DNA of 64,000 nt from Pseudomonas sp. RIT-562 (GCF_026241895.1 NZ_JAPJIV010000005.1:186001-250000), one strand, 5' to 3'; positions 54,047 to 63,500 are shown, numbered from the stretch's first letter. Notes: a model not told the origin generated them from the sequence alone. Translations and numbers: made by a program.

Positions 54047-54256
54047 TTAACGCCGGTTACGCAAATGGTCACCGACCTCGAACTTGACGATCTTGGCAGT
54101 CCCCGAACCTTCGAAATGTCTGGAAAGCTCTGCGAGGAGCCAACCCATGGCCGAGCGTCCACCCTGCAGGCGAAAGACGACAGTGCAGTATTCATCGCCA
54201 GATGGGTGGTGTGGTCGAGTGAATGGTGGAGCGATGATGGGAAGTTGATCCAACAT
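54047..54256 (-). CDS. Small hypothetical protein between parA and parB
   Basis: 69 residues from the ATG at 54256 (MLDQLPIIAPPFTRPHHPSG), preceded by AAGGAG at ideal spacing; the longer upstream frame overlaps parA and is unlikely. Contains YCTVVFRLQGGRSAMGWLLAEL. Starts at a TGATG junction with the stop of a 29-codon ORF, so it is probably coupled to parA translation. No known function. Confidence 0.6.
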   Translation of the reverse strand: MLDQLPIIAPPFTRPHHPSGDEYCTVVFRLQGGRSAMGWLLAELSRHFEGSGTAKIVKFEVGDHLRNRR

Positions 54257-54345
54257 CAGAAGACTCCTTGCCAAACGCTGTTGGCTATAAGGTCGAGCAA
54301 ACACAATGATTGGGCGAGAAGTGCCGGCATGGTGAATGGTGTCAT
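54256..54345 (-). CDS. 29-codon ORF coupled to parA
   Basis: Starts in the ATGA overlapping the parA stop and ends in the TGATG that starts the 69-residue gene. The product (MTPFTMPALLAQSLCLLDLI...) is hydrophobic. It may be a translational bridge rather than a functional peptide. Confidence 0.4.
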   Translation of the reverse strand: MTPFTMPALLAQSLCLLDLIANSVWQGVF

Positions 54346-55184
54346 TTAACCTCCGTGCACCTGCCCACCCTAGAAATCGCTTCGCGCCATTCCGGAAACA
54401 ACTCGATGGCCAGCGCTTGCATGGTTTCCATCGCGGATGGCGAGCGTCGTTCCCGTGACTGGCGTGTCTCGACTCGGTGGACCGGTAGGCCAAGGGAGGC
54501 GGCGTTGAGGTACGCCACTCGCTCCGGAATTGCGGTGTCTAGAACCGAGATGTTGTTAGCCCCTGCGAAGGTCTCGCGCAGGCCACGGATGATCATCCGG
54601 GTGTCCACTCGAATGGCATTCACCTGGTTCAGGAGCAGTCGTAAGGGTGGGGGTGGAATGCCCAGGTGGCGGAAAGGTTCGAGTTCGCTGAGTAGCTTCA
54701 AGGTGCCACGCTGCAGTTCGCGGGCGGCGAGCATTTCCGGGGTGATGGGAGAGAGGGCAAGGTCGGAGGCCAGGATGGCCATCTCCAGCAGCACGCTACG
54801 CGCACCTTGGGTGTCGATCAAAAGCAGGTCGTAACGGGCGCGGAAGTTGTCGAGCAGATTGCGTAGGCGTAATCGCCCGTCAGGGGCGTGCAGCAGCAAG
54901 GTACTCAGTCGACCTTGATCGTCGTTGGAGACGATCAGATCGAGCCCTGCAATCACTGTCCTGGAAATAATCTGGGCAGGCATAGCTAGGTTGAGTGCGA
55001 TGAACTCGTACGCACCGACATCAGCCTTCTGGCTCAAGGCGTAATAGCTGGAGAGGGTGGGTTGGCTATCCAGATCCAGTAGCAGGACGCGTAGGCCTGC
55101 GTCAGCCAGTAGGCCGCCGAGATTGGCGGCTACTGTGGTTTTGCCCACCCCGCCTTTGGTGGAAACCACCGATACCACACGCAT
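54342..55184 (-). CDS. parA: ParA-family partition ATPase (Soj-like)
   Basis: 280 residues with a deviant Walker A STKGGVGKTT at 8-17, LLLDLDSQPTLSSY (Walker A'), and YDLLLIDTQGA (Walker B). Such soj genes on pKLC102-like ICEs are needed to maintain the excised circle. The start is 5 bp after the AlpA-type gene, and the ATGA overlap downstream shows tight coupling. Confidence 0.92.
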   Translation of the reverse strand: MRVVSVVSTKGGVGKTTVAANLGGLLADAGLRVLLLDLDSQPTLSSYYALSQKADVGAYEFIALNLAMPAQIISRTVIAGLDLIVSNDDQGRLSTLLLHAPDGRLRLRNLLDNFRARYDLLLIDTQGARSVLLEMAILASDLALSPITPEMLAARELQRGTLKLLSELEPFRHLGIPPPPLRLLLNQVNAIRVDTRMIIRGLRETFAGANNISVLDTAIPERVAYLNAASLGLPVHRVETRQSRERRSPSAMETMQALAIELFPEWREAISRVGRCTEVK

Positions 55185-55188
55185 GGCA

Positions 55189-55419
55189 TCAGGCCTGTTT
55201 GCCTAAGCGTTCAACGACCCACTGCTCGATTTCTAGCGAGTCCCAACCGACTGCCCGCAATCCAATGCGTTTAGCCTGAGGGAATTTACCTTCCTTCATC
55301 AGGTTGTAGATGTGCGCGCGTTTGAAGCCGGTTTTTCGCTCCACCTCGTCACGTCGCATGATGTGGCGTTCTACCTGCAGTTGAGGTGCTTCAACGATGG
55401 GTAAGGATTGGCTGGACAT
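55189..55419 (-). CDS. AlpA-family transcriptional regulator
   Basis: 76 residues from the ATG at 55419, with CAGGAG eight bases upstream; a GTG at 55428 is less favoured. The MerR-like winged helix reads IMRRDEVERKTGFKRAHIYNLMKEGKFP...AVGWDSLEIEQWV, typical of AlpA/phage excision-type regulators. First gene of the parA-parB-replication operon, so probably its regulator and possibly an excision factor. Confidence 0.88.
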   Translation of the reverse strand: MSSQSLPIVEAPQLQVERHIMRRDEVERKTGFKRAHIYNLMKEGKFPQAKRIGLRAVGWDSLEIEQWVVERLGKQA

Positions 55420-55534
55420 GCTGGTCACTCCTGGCGCCGATTGGCGCGTGGTGGGAAGTGACCTGAATTGAATAGCAGAAGTGGGGGAGAGTCATTGCAC
55501 TGCAATCAGAGGTATTGCAGTGCAATTGCTCCAC

Positions 55535-56287
55535 TCAGATACCTTTTTTGAGTATGCGATTGGCTGCGGCGAACTTTGCATCCAGCGTGCGTTTGCTCAG
55601 GCCAGGATCGTCTTTGCGATGAGCTGAGATGGAATTGACGATGGAGGATTGACTATCAAATACTGAGTGCGGTTTACCTGATGGCGAGTGTCCTAAGATT
55701 AGTTCAAGCAACGCCCCTATGACTTTCAGGTAGCCGATTTCACTGCGGTCACTGAGTTTACTGTTGGACTTTAGTAACTGATGGATATTTTCTCTTTCCA
55801 ACCCCATTGCCTCAAGCTCATCGAGTAGTTGTTGATAAGACGCTTCTATATTTTTTATCCGCAATTGCATTGCATCTCGGTCGGCTTGTAAGGCCAGATA
55901 GGTGCCAGGGCTGATAGCTCCTTGTTGGTTGAAGGACTGTTCGAAAAGAAAGCTTGGTCTTTGGTCAGGGTAGTAGCGCGCCATCCAAACTCTGAGGTCA
56001 GTATGGCGGATAGTTATCTGACTGCAATCGATGGGCGTGCCAATCGTGACCGACACGCCGAAGCAGCCATAGGCCAGGTCGCCATGGCGAATGGCATCTA
56101 TAATTTTTTCGGTATTTGCCTGTAGGCACGGCCATTGGGGGAAGTATTTTGACAGGAGCGCAGGACAGTCCCAAGCCGATTCTAGTATTTGGGTTTCATG
56201 AGCCATGAGATTGCACCAGCGTATAGCTGCGTCAATGGGCCGATAAAAAATTTTTGCAAAAACGTTGTAGCTGTCGGGTTCATACAT
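55535..56287 (-). CDS. Hypothetical protein at the ICE edge
   Basis: 250 residues. The N-terminal half is unrecognised (FFLFEQSFNQQGA region near 115). A helical segment (about 135-175: ADRDAMQLRIKNIEASYQQLLDEL) leads to a C-terminal HTH-like domain (SSIVNSISAHRKDDPGLSKRTLDAKFAAANRILK). Similar C-terminal domains occur in phage and island proteins of unknown function. Soluble. Probably the last gene of the island on this side, although no attachment site was found. Confidence 0.55.
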   Translation of the reverse strand: MYEPDSYNVFAKIFYRPIDAAIRWCNLMAHETQILESAWDCPALLSKYFPQWPCLQANTEKIIDAIRHGDLAYGCFGVSVTIGTPIDCSQITIRHTDLRVWMARYYPDQRPSFLFEQSFNQQGAISPGTYLALQADRDAMQLRIKNIEASYQQLLDELEAMGLERENIHQLLKSNSKLSDRSEIGYLKVIGALLELILGHSPSGKPHSVFDSQSSIVNSISAHRKDDPGLSKRTLDAKFAAANRILKKGI

Positions 56288-56535
56288 AGGAGCAGCCTCA
56301 TATTCGAGGGAGCAGATCCGCTAACTACGTTTTTATGGCCTTTACTAGCTGGGCTTCCGTGCGGCAACTGTCCCTTGATTCGGTTTTATTTGTTGGTAAA
56401 TCGATATCCTTTTTTTCGTGAGAGATCCGAGCATTAAGCACCTAATGCACTCTGGTTATCGAGTTCTTACGCTTGTTTCAATTGACGATTTAGACGCACA
56501 GCACCACGGTGCTTCTCCCAATAACCTATGCATCG

Positions 56536-58023
56536 CTAGACTTTGAAAGAGCTTATTCTGTGGTGCAGCAACTGACTTTGCTTATTCAGGAGTCGTGCTC
56601 CATCAGCCAGGTCATTGACATAGTGGGAGACTCCATCACTCAGTCGGTGAATGGTGATGATATTTTCGTTCACCGTTTCCGCGACAGTACTCTGCTCCTG
56701 AGCAGCCAAAGCAATGTGTTGGTTCATTTCATTGATGCCCTGAATGTTTTCGCTGATTCGCGTCAGGAACTCACCGACTTGCCGTGAGGTGCCCACCGCA
56801 TCCTGCAGCGCATTCTGGCAACCCTCCATGGCTTCTCGTGCCTGATGCGCTGCGCCCTGTAACTGGGTGACAATATTTTCAATGACTTCGGTCGACTGGC
56901 GGGTTTTTAGCGCCAGGGCACGGACTTCGTCAGCGACCACGGCAAATCCTCGTCCTTGCTCACCGGCTCGTGCGGCTTCGATGGCGGCGTTCAGGGCGAG
57001 AAGGTTGGTCTGCTCGGCGATCCCGCGAATAGTGACCACCATCGCACCGATCCCCTCGCTGTCTCGCATCAAGTCACCCAGTTTCAGAGCGGTATGGGCT
57101 ATCTGTGTCCCCAGGCGTTCGACCATTTGCTGGCTGGCGTCCATCATGGCGTTCCCTTCGCAGACATGGGCTGCCGACTCGCGTGTTTGTGCGCTAGTGC
57201 TCGAGGCGTGTCTGGCAACCTGGATGGCGGATCGAGCGAGTTGCTGCACGGAAGCGGCTACGGATTCGACCTGCTGAACCTGCTGGGCGGTAGCGTGCGA
57301 GGTGTGACCAGTTGTTATGTCCATTTCACCGGCATGCTGATCGAGAGCGCTAGAGACGAGCCCGACATCCGCAATCAGGTTCGATAGCCGTTCAAGCACT
57401 AGGTTGAAGTTGCCAGCCAACTCACCAATTTCATCAGGGCAACTGGCATCTAGGCGTTTACTCAAGTCAGCTTCACCTCGTGCTATCTGCGCCAGGCAAA
57501 GGCTGACCTCTTTGACTGGTCGCAGAATGTGACGCCGGGTCAATAGCCACACAGTCCCCAAGGTAGCGAGCAACAAAACTGCGGTGACTGCCAAGTTTTG
57601 CAGTAATACAGTTTTCAGGGTCGTTCTCAGCGCCTGGTTGTTGAACTCAATATCCAGCATAGCCAGCGCCTGACCATGATGCATTACCTGTGTGTTGAGC
57701 CGGAAGGAGACATTAGCCGCGTTTTTCTGACTGACAGAAGTTGAACGTTGCGTACGGGAATCGCGCACCGTTAGTCCATTAACATCGGGGGCGCGCAACA
57801 GTTCATTCAGCAAGTTTTCGATCTGAGCCTGATTACCACTCGCGAGCGGTTCGCTTAGGGATTGTGCCGCAAGCTCAAGTAACGTAGTGGCTTGCCTGAG
57901 TTGCTGTCTGCTCAACTCCCGAGACGTGAATTGATAGTTGAGCGTCGCGACAGCGAGTGAAACGCAAAGCATGACCAGTGTGAGCGTCATCATCATTTTG
58001 CCTGCGAGCGAATATTGCATCAT
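56536..58023 (-). CDS. Methyl-accepting chemotaxis protein
   Basis: 495 residues. TM1 about 9-30, a small periplasmic sensor of about 110 residues, TM2 about 141-163, HAMP about 164-216, then a cytoplasmic signalling domain with the conserved hairpin tip [20 protein letters not shown] followed by [12 protein letters not shown]. No C-terminal CheR/CheB-binding pentapeptide. It steers swimming in response to an unknown ligand; its place beside the oxygenase cluster suggests the same substrate, which is inference. Confidence 0.93.
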   Translation of the reverse strand: MMQYSLAGKMMMTLTLVMLCVSLAVATLNYQFTSRELSRQQLRQATTLLELAAQSLSEPLASGNQAQIENLLNELLRAPDVNGLTVRDSRTQRSTSVSQKNAANVSFRLNTQVMHHGQALAMLDIEFNNQALRTTLKTVLLQNLAVTAVLLLATLGTVWLLTRRHILRPVKEVSLCLAQIARGEADLSKRLDASCPDEIGELAGNFNLVLERLSNLIADVGLVSSALDQHAGEMDITTGHTSHATAQQVQQVESVAASVQQLARSAIQVARHASSTSAQTRESAAHVCEGNAMMDASQQMVERLGTQIAHTALKLGDLMRDSEGIGAMVVTIRGIAEQTNLLALNAAIEAARAGEQGRGFAVVADEVRALALKTRQSTEVIENIVTQLQGAAHQAREAMEGCQNALQDAVGTSRQVGEFLTRISENIQGINEMNQHIALAAQEQSTVAETVNENIITIHRLSDGVSHYVNDLADGARLLNKQSQLLHHRISSFKV

Positions 58024-58458
58024 GGATCTCGTTTTATTGGCGTGGTCTTTCAGCAGAAACGATGCAGGGTTAATTTCATCCTGATGCGACTCGCGGCATT
58101 GCGGAGTAGGCGAGATAATCGGCGAAACGCGGATCTGAAATTTGTGTAGAATTAAGCATTACTGAGGTAGCACAAGTCATAGGCGATCTCGGTGTGAACG
58201 ACGGATATGTTCTCGGTAGCGCTAATCTTCAGTGCAGCCGGACAAACGCAAAAGACACACGAACGGCTATTGTGCTCGGTAGGAGTTACCTGCAGATTGC
58301 CGTTCAGCTCGTTGAGGCCCACCTTCCATTTGTCGACCCACTTCCATATCCAATATTTATTTCGACGAACGGTTAACTTGGAAGCCAACGCGTCCGTGGC
58401 GGGGAAGAGTTGAGCGCCACCTCGACGTATCGCTACATCGAGGATAATGCTCTTGACC
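58024..58458. other. Intergenic, no gene supported
   Basis: 435 bp between the outer-membrane protein gene end and the chemoreceptor start. Short open frames on both strands lack ribosome-binding sites and protein-like composition. Probably the chemoreceptor promoter region. Confidence 0.4.
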
Positions 58459-59457
58459 TCAAAAGGTGTGCGCGTAACGTACCTGCACGACGTAGTCGTT
58501 GCGTGCGCGGTTCTCTACTTCGGTCTCACGATAAGTGTTGAACCAGACACCATCACCATCGCCTACTTTCCAGAACACCCCAGGGCCAATCCCAAGCACT
58601 TTTTCGCGAGAGTCGGCGAGGCGGTGACCATTGACCTCATCATCACTTATTTGTTTGAAGTAATACCCATTGAGGCCAACTGAGACGTTGGGTATCACTT
58701 CATAGGAGGCAGTAAAGTTAATCCATGCCGCTTTGCCTGCCTGGGTATCACGCACAGGCTGACCTTCGAACAGTTGCACTGAACTGCTGGCTGGGTCCTT
58801 GTTTTTAAAGTTTTGCAGATAGTGCAAGCGCCAGCTCACTTCCCAGCGGGGTGCGGGCATCCAGGTCGCCGCCCAGTAAGGATTGATCGAGTAGAAGTTA
58901 GATCCTTGGTTGAGGTCCTTGTGTTCATCGTATTTACCGACGGGTAACAACACATCCAGTGCCAGGCGCTGGACGAAAATAGGTCGTCCATGCTCATCGA
59001 CAATAGGATCGAACTGCACCAGCGGGCCGGTGGTGACGTCGCCAACTCCAGTGGCGTTGTCCTTGAGTTGTGGACCGTTGCTACCAAAGTCACCGTCGAG
59101 TGAAACGATCGGCACAATGATGTTCCAGCCCAGGTGTGCGCCCGCGCCAATAGTGTTGGGCGAGTAATAGCTGAGTTGGTTGATCAGGCTGGTGACATTG
59201 ATCTTCGGGTTATCAAAGTCTTTGATTTCCTTACCCGAGTTATTTCGAATCGAACTGGCGCTGGTGTACTTCAAGTATTGCTGGAACGAAAAGCCGGGCA
59301 GGCCGGCAAATCCATCGTAAAAACTGGTGCCTCCCAGATTGATCCCGTTCGGCTCCCCAACGCTAGGCGGTGGAGGGCCGTTGGCGGCTACAGTTTCTAG
59401 GGACGAGAGAGTGGCGAGGACTAGCAAGGCTGGACAAATTTTTTTTATTGTGTTCAT
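58459..59457 (-). CDS. Outer-membrane MetA-pathway/SphA-type transporter
   Basis: 332 residues from the ATG at 59457 (MNTIKKICPALLVL), signal peptide (about 1-25, ending ETVAAN). Alternating beta-strand pattern with NLGGTSFYDGFAGLPGFSFQ near the start and RARNDYVVQVRYAHTF at the end; a terminal Phe is typical of outer-membrane barrels. This group (phenol degradation meta pathway proteins) occurs in gene clusters for hydrophobic substrates. Lies 96 bp downstream of the oxygenase gene on the same strand, so probably co-transcribed. Confidence 0.8.
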   Translation of the reverse strand: MNTIKKICPALLVLATLSSLETVAANGPPPPSVGEPNGINLGGTSFYDGFAGLPGFSFQQYLKYTSASSIRNNSGKEIKDFDNPKINVTSLINQLSYYSPNTIGAGAHLGWNIIVPIVSLDGDFGSNGPQLKDNATGVGDVTTGPLVQFDPIVDEHGRPIFVQRLALDVLLPVGKYDEHKDLNQGSNFYSINPYWAATWMPAPRWEVSWRLHYLQNFKNKDPASSSVQLFEGQPVRDTQAGKAAWINFTASYEVIPNVSVGLNGYYFKQISDDEVNGHRLADSREKVLGIGPGVFWKVGDGDGVWFNTYRETEVENRARNDYVVQVRYAHTF

Positions 59458-59553
59458 CGTTGTTGGCTCTATTGTTATTTTTTTTGGCGCTATTTGGTAA
59501 TTCCCAGAGTGCTTTTGCATCAAGCAATCTGGTACCAATGTGCTTTTGGCACA

Positions 59554-60549
59554 TTATTTTTTTGCTTGCGTGGTACCTGGGCTCGCGGCATCAGACGCTG
59601 AGGGCTTTGCTCTGAATCGATGGAAAGGGCAACCCGCGACTTTCGCCTGCTCGCTCTGCTGATCTGGTGTTTTAGATGCACCCGCAGCGCGCTTGGCGGC
59701 ATGCGCCACTTGCCGGCGTTCCGTGAAGGTGTCCTTCGGATCAGGGATCACCTTTTCCCCCATCCACAGAAAACCGGCAGTAAACAAACGCAATGCTTTC
59801 CTGGCCAACGGTGAGGGTCGTTTGAGTTCGTAGGCGCGGATCAGATGATCGGGATAAAGACTGATCACCCAGGCAAATACCAGAGAGTGTGAGAACTTTG
59901 GAAAATAACGATCGGCGAACTGTTGGATTATTGCTCGCGCCGCCGGTGGGCCCATGTCGTGTTTGGGAACATCCTCACTTTCCCAGCGATCCATGAAGGC
60001 CATGATTCCATCAAAGGAATCAGGGAAGCCTGTAATCGCTTCGCCCGTCCCGGCGTTGCGAAAAATGGTTGACATCTGGTGCCAGTATTTAACAGCGGCG
60101 AGCTTCTCTTTTTCGCTCATGCCCGCCATACCTACGCGTTGCATCAGGCGATGCATGCCGGCTGCTTCATAGCAAAGCGTGTAGACGTAGGTGTCGTTGC
60201 GGCTGAAGCTCTCGCCAAATCGCTGAGCGTAGTGGGAGTGTATTTTGTTTATCGACTCAACGTTTTCGCGGGTCTTGTCGTGGTGTGAACCGTAATGCCA
60301 CCAAACCTGCATCTTCCAGGATGTGTCATCGGAGCGTCTGAATGAGTTTTTTAGAATTTTCCCGTCACCGTTGTCAATGAGAGGCAACGCGTCCAGTTCC
60401 CTTACGAAGAAGTGAGGGAAAGTGACGGCGTACACAAGATTCATGATGAAGTCGGTTGGCCGATAAGCCGCAGAGAGTTTCCAGATCTCGTCATAGTCGG
60501 TAGCAGGGTCGAGCTGATCAATACGCGCGGCGATCCATTTGCGGGTCAT
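59554..60549 (-). CDS. MpaB/DUF2236-like oxygenase, paralogue 1
   Basis: 331 residues, no signal peptide. Opening WIAARIDQLDPATDYDEIW and YAVTFPHFFV, a middle with YVYTLCYEAAGMHRLMQR and ITGFPDSFDGIMAFMDRWE resembling the MpaB/rubber-oxygenase (DUF2236) fold, which binds haem b and cleaves or oxidises hydrophobic compounds. The C-terminus has GCPFH (C307-H310). It is clearly paralogous to the gene at 62373. The family call rests on pattern memory; the substrate is unknown. Shared upstream motif at 60678-60693. Confidence 0.65.
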   Translation of the reverse strand: MTRKWIAARIDQLDPATDYDEIWKLSAAYRPTDFIMNLVYAVTFPHFFVRELDALPLIDNGDGKILKNSFRRSDDTSWKMQVWWHYGSHHDKTRENVESINKIHSHYAQRFGESFSRNDTYVYTLCYEAAGMHRLMQRVGMAGMSEKEKLAAVKYWHQMSTIFRNAGTGEAITGFPDSFDGIMAFMDRWESEDVPKHDMGPPAARAIIQQFADRYFPKFSHSLVFAWVISLYPDHLIRAYELKRPSPLARKALRLFTAGFLWMGEKVIPDPKDTFTERRQVAHAAKRAAGASKTPDQQSEQAKVAGCPFHRFRAKPSASDAASPGTTQAKK

Positions 60550-60657
60550 CGGGTTTTCCTCTTATTTTTGTTGTCATCTCACTGGGCGCATGGTCATTGC
60601 GCTTCCTGCGGATGGCTTACAAGTTAGAAGAAGTACCGAGCGCAGTCATTAGGCCGG

Positions 60658-60693
60658 AAAACCAAAATAATGATTGGTTTTGGTATTGCAGTA
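60658..60693 (-). promoter_or_regulatory. Upstream site of oxygenase 1
   Basis: In gene orientation the sequence TACTGCAATACCAAAA (60693-60678) is identical to a site before oxygenase 2. It runs into an inverted repeat AAAACCAA...TTGGTTTT (60658-60681). It lies about 130 nt before the start codon. Confidence 0.6.
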
Positions 60694-60770
60694 CGGCGGC
60701 CCTCGAGCGCTTGAAACGTGCGTTGATGGTCTATCGACTGGGATACATCAATCTCACTGTTTACCTGTTT

Positions 60771-62066
60771 CTATTCCCTTTCATGCTTGAGGACACGGCC
60801 CTCGTACTGGGTGATCAGGTGCAAGGCGCAGCGTATTTCGAGCTCTCGTTGCTTGATAGGACAACCCAGCAGTAGTTCTATCTGTTGCAGTCGATACACT
60901 AGCGTGTTGCGGTGAATACCTAGCGCTTCAGCACCGTGGAGCAAGCTGTTGCCTGACTGCAAGTAAGCGCTGAGTGTTTGGCGGTAGCCGCCGGCTTTCT
61001 CTGATTTGTTTGCCAGAGGTCCGAGCACGGAGTCGACATACCACGCGGCCTTTTCAAGATCCTGACCGACCAGGATCGTCAGGACATGGTCAGCCCAGCG
61101 CATGACGCCTTTGATTGGGGAAAGGATTGCAACGCTACTGACATCTCTGGCTTGAAGATGAGTACGCCTGAACCCAGCAGGGCCCTTCGCTGGTTCACCC
61201 AGTGCACATTGAGTTCCACTTAATTGCCCCAGTGTTTCTTCAAGTCGTTTCAGTTGGGTCGGAGTAGGGGCGCGCGGTGTACTGACCCAAGCCCATGTCA
61301 AATGCTGAGTGAAGGAAACTACCAGCGGTGTATCGCCGATGATTGCATCTTGTAAATTGCGTTGTAACTCACCCAAGTCTGAGCTGAGCTTGGTGTTGAG
61401 ATCAGAAATAATGATACCGACATGGAAATGCTCAAGATCCAGGCCATGATCTTTTTTGATTTGCTTTAGCTCGAATGGTTGAAGCGCGCCCGCATTGCCG
61501 ATCAACTTTTCCACAAGGGCGCGGCGTCTCGCGATTTGACTTTCCATCAGCACCTGACGCTCGTCCAGGTAGCACAGCACAAAGTGCTCGATGATTTCAT
61601 CCACCACGCATGCACCGTTGGTGACTAACCGTTGAACCGTTGAGGGTGCAAAAGTCCTGGACGCCGACGCGGTGAAAAAATGATTGACCCAGATAGTCTG
61701 GTTGGCTCGCATGTTTTTGACGATGCTGCTGAACGGTACTTCGCGACGTGCAGCTTGTCGCGCCATTGAAGGGATCAATTTCAGCGTAAAGTGCTCACTG
61801 TTTCTCGATAACGAACTCATGAATATATCGAGGATGAGCGTTTCAAGGTTGAGGCGTATCTCTGGCGTCGGCAAGTCAGGCACCGTTTGAAATTCGTCCT
61901 GCAAGCGCTTGAGGGAACTGGCGGCCTCCTCAAGCGCCCAGGCCACCGCACCTTCACCCATCTTCAACACAGCATTGGTCAGATGATGCTGACCAATCAC
62001 CGCCTTGGAAAAAGCGTCCTCGACCGAGCCTTTTGGCTGCAGGTGAGAATAGAGATCAGTAGTCAA
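60771..62066 (-). CDS. PucR/CdaR-type transcriptional regulator
   Basis: 431 residues. The C-terminal HTH_30 domain is clear: LSAYLQSGNSLLHGAEALGI then HRNTLVYRLQQIELLLGCPI (about 365-410). The middle is a GGDEF-like/PucR sensory region (FHVGIIISDLNTKLSSDLGE). Such proteins usually activate a linked catabolic operon. It lies between the two oxygenase genes; its start is 78 bp from an inverted repeat shared with their promoters, making it the likely controller of both. Confidence 0.85.
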   Translation of the reverse strand: MTTDLYSHLQPKGSVEDAFSKAVIGQHHLTNAVLKMGEGAVAWALEEAASSLKRLQDEFQTVPDLPTPEIRLNLETLILDIFMSSLSRNSEHFTLKLIPSMARQAARREVPFSSIVKNMRANQTIWVNHFFTASASRTFAPSTVQRLVTNGACVVDEIIEHFVLCYLDERQVLMESQIARRRALVEKLIGNAGALQPFELKQIKKDHGLDLEHFHVGIIISDLNTKLSSDLGELQRNLQDAIIGDTPLVVSFTQHLTWAWVSTPRAPTPTQLKRLEETLGQLSGTQCALGEPAKGPAGFRRTHLQARDVSSVAILSPIKGVMRWADHVLTILVGQDLEKAAWYVDSVLGPLANKSEKAGGYRQTLSAYLQSGNSLLHGAEALGIHRNTLVYRLQQIELLLGCPIKQRELEIRCALHLITQYEGRVLKHERE

Positions 62067-62143
62067 ACGGTACTCCCTGTGAGTCGTAATGATTATTTAT
62101 GTACGCATCACGCAGCCGCCCGTGGGGATCCAGCGCACTGTGA

Positions 62144-62181
62144 TTGCAGTATAGCGTCGCGGTGATACTGCAATACCAAAA
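62144..62181 (+). promoter_or_regulatory. Inverted-repeat operator candidate upstream of oxygenase 2
   Basis: TTGCAGTAT (62144-62152) and ATACTGCAA (62165-62173) form a perfect 9-bp inverted repeat with a 12-nt spacer. The right half belongs to TACTGCAATACCAAAA (62166-62181), the motif found before oxygenase 1. Lies between the divergent regulator and oxygenase 2. Confidence 0.65.
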
Positions 62182-62372
62182 ACGCCGTCGAGCTTGGATG
62201 GACAGACCGGAGACTGGCCCGGGGCGAGGCCCTATCGTAAGTGGTGGTGTTTTTAAATCGAGAGCACCCAGACGTTGCGCCATGAGCGCTTCTGTCTGAC
62301 GACTGAAGGCCGCTGATCAGAGGCCTCTATTTTCGTATTCACTATGTGCACTCAAGCGAAGAGAGGATCTAC

Positions 62373-63437
62373 ATGTCTGCCCCTAAAAAGTGGATTCGAG
62401 CCAAAATCCAAAGCCTCGACCCAAGCAAGGATTACATTGAAATCTGGCGTTTATCGAACAGCTACGGGCTGAACGACTTCATGCAGAACTTCATCTACGC
62501 GTTGACCTTCCCTAATTTTGTCGTCACCGATTGGGGCTCCAGAGCGGTCTGGCGTGAAGACGGTGGCAAAGTCGTTTCACGGTCCACCTCGCGTGTAGAG
62601 CAGACCGGCAGCGCCAATGCGCTGTGGTGGTTCTACGGTCCTGAAGACAGCCGCACCATCAAGTCGGTTGAAGGTATTAATAATCTTCATGCGCATTGGG
62701 CCAAGCAGTATCCCGGTGCCTTTTCTTATAATGACGATTACGTGTACGTCTGTGCATTCACCGCCATCACAATGCACCGTCTGAAGTTGAAGATGGGCGC
62801 CCCGGGCCTCTCCGAGAACGAGAAGATTGCCGCGCACTTGTTCTGGCGTGACATGTGCAAACTCTTCCGTGCTGAAAACGATCAGCCGATCACTGGTTAC
62901 CCGGATAGTTTCGACGCGCTCGTGGAATTTTGCGAAGCCTTCGAAAATGCTCCAAAACCCAAGCTTGAACGTGGCAATCTCATTATCACGGCGATTCATG
63001 AGCAGTTTGTCTTCCGCTTCTTCCCCAAGGAGTTGCATTGGTTTGGCCATCAGTTACTGCGCGCCATGTCATTGACCACCACGCTCGACACCATGCAGGT
63101 CGACCGCCCTGACCCCGCCGCGGCCCAGCTTTTGCCGCAACTGGCCGGCTACATGATGGGCATGATGGAAATGAATGCCGACGATCCGACTGAAGCCTAT
63201 ATCGAAGAGCGGATGAACATGTCCAGTGGAGATAAAGCCGAAGTGCGAAAGGGCATCCAGGCGCTGGACAAGCAATTCCCCGAGCATTACGTCGAAACGT
63301 ACAAGAATGATCCTAAATTTGTCGGTTGCCCTTTTCATGCCGCTTTGGGCGATGGCGTTACACCGCAAAATGCAGCCGACAAACAAAGCATCAAGTCCAT
63401 AGAGGCTCAGGTAGCGGCTTTGGGCGGCGACGAGTAA
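62373..63437 (+). CDS. MpaB/DUF2236-like oxygenase, paralogue 2
   Basis: 354 residues from the ATG at 62373 (MSAPKKWIRAKIQSLDPSKD), with AGAGAGGA seven bases upstream; an earlier in-frame start at 62346 lacks such a site. Collinear with paralogue 1: YIEIWRLSNSYGLNDFMQNF, YALTFPNFVV, YVYVCAFTAITMHRLK, ITGYPDSFDALVEFCEAFE. It keeps the C-terminal VGCPFHAA (C319). The C-terminal ~35 residues differ. Cytoplasmic. The two may form a heteromer or act on successive substrates (inference). Confidence 0.65.
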   Translation: MSAPKKWIRAKIQSLDPSKDYIEIWRLSNSYGLNDFMQNFIYALTFPNFVVTDWGSRAVWREDGGKVVSRSTSRVEQTGSANALWWFYGPEDSRTIKSVEGINNLHAHWAKQYPGAFSYNDDYVYVCAFTAITMHRLKLKMGAPGLSENEKIAAHLFWRDMCKLFRAENDQPITGYPDSFDALVEFCEAFENAPKPKLERGNLIITAIHEQFVFRFFPKELHWFGHQLLRAMSLTTTLDTMQVDRPDPAAAQLLPQLAGYMMGMMEMNADDPTEAYIEERMNMSSGDKAEVRKGIQALDKQFPEHYVETYKNDPKFVGCPFHAALGDGVTPQNAADKQSIKSIEAQVAALGGDE

Positions 63438-63468
63438 CGCCAACTCACCTTGTTGCCCTGCATGACAA

Positions 63469-63488
63469 TCAGCCCCGACAGGGGCTGA
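63469..63488. terminator. Terminator-like hairpin between convergent genes
   Basis: TCAGCCCC-gaca-GGGGCTGA is a perfect 8-bp stem, 31 bp after oxygenase 2 and 12 bp after the aldehyde dehydrogenase stop. Poor T tract on both sides; may work bidirectionally. Confidence 0.6.
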
Positions 63489-63500
63489 CTGCGTGGTGCA

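Noticed and set aside
55440..56535. Search for a tRNA or direct-repeat attachment site at the right edge of the ICE
   Set aside because: No tRNA T-arm signature or convincing repeat was found, so the ICE boundary cannot be placed.
58152..58388. 78-codon - strand ORF and overlapping + strand ORFs upstream of the outer-membrane protein gene
   Set aside because: No ribosome-binding site, no conserved pattern; overlapping frames on both strands are equally open.
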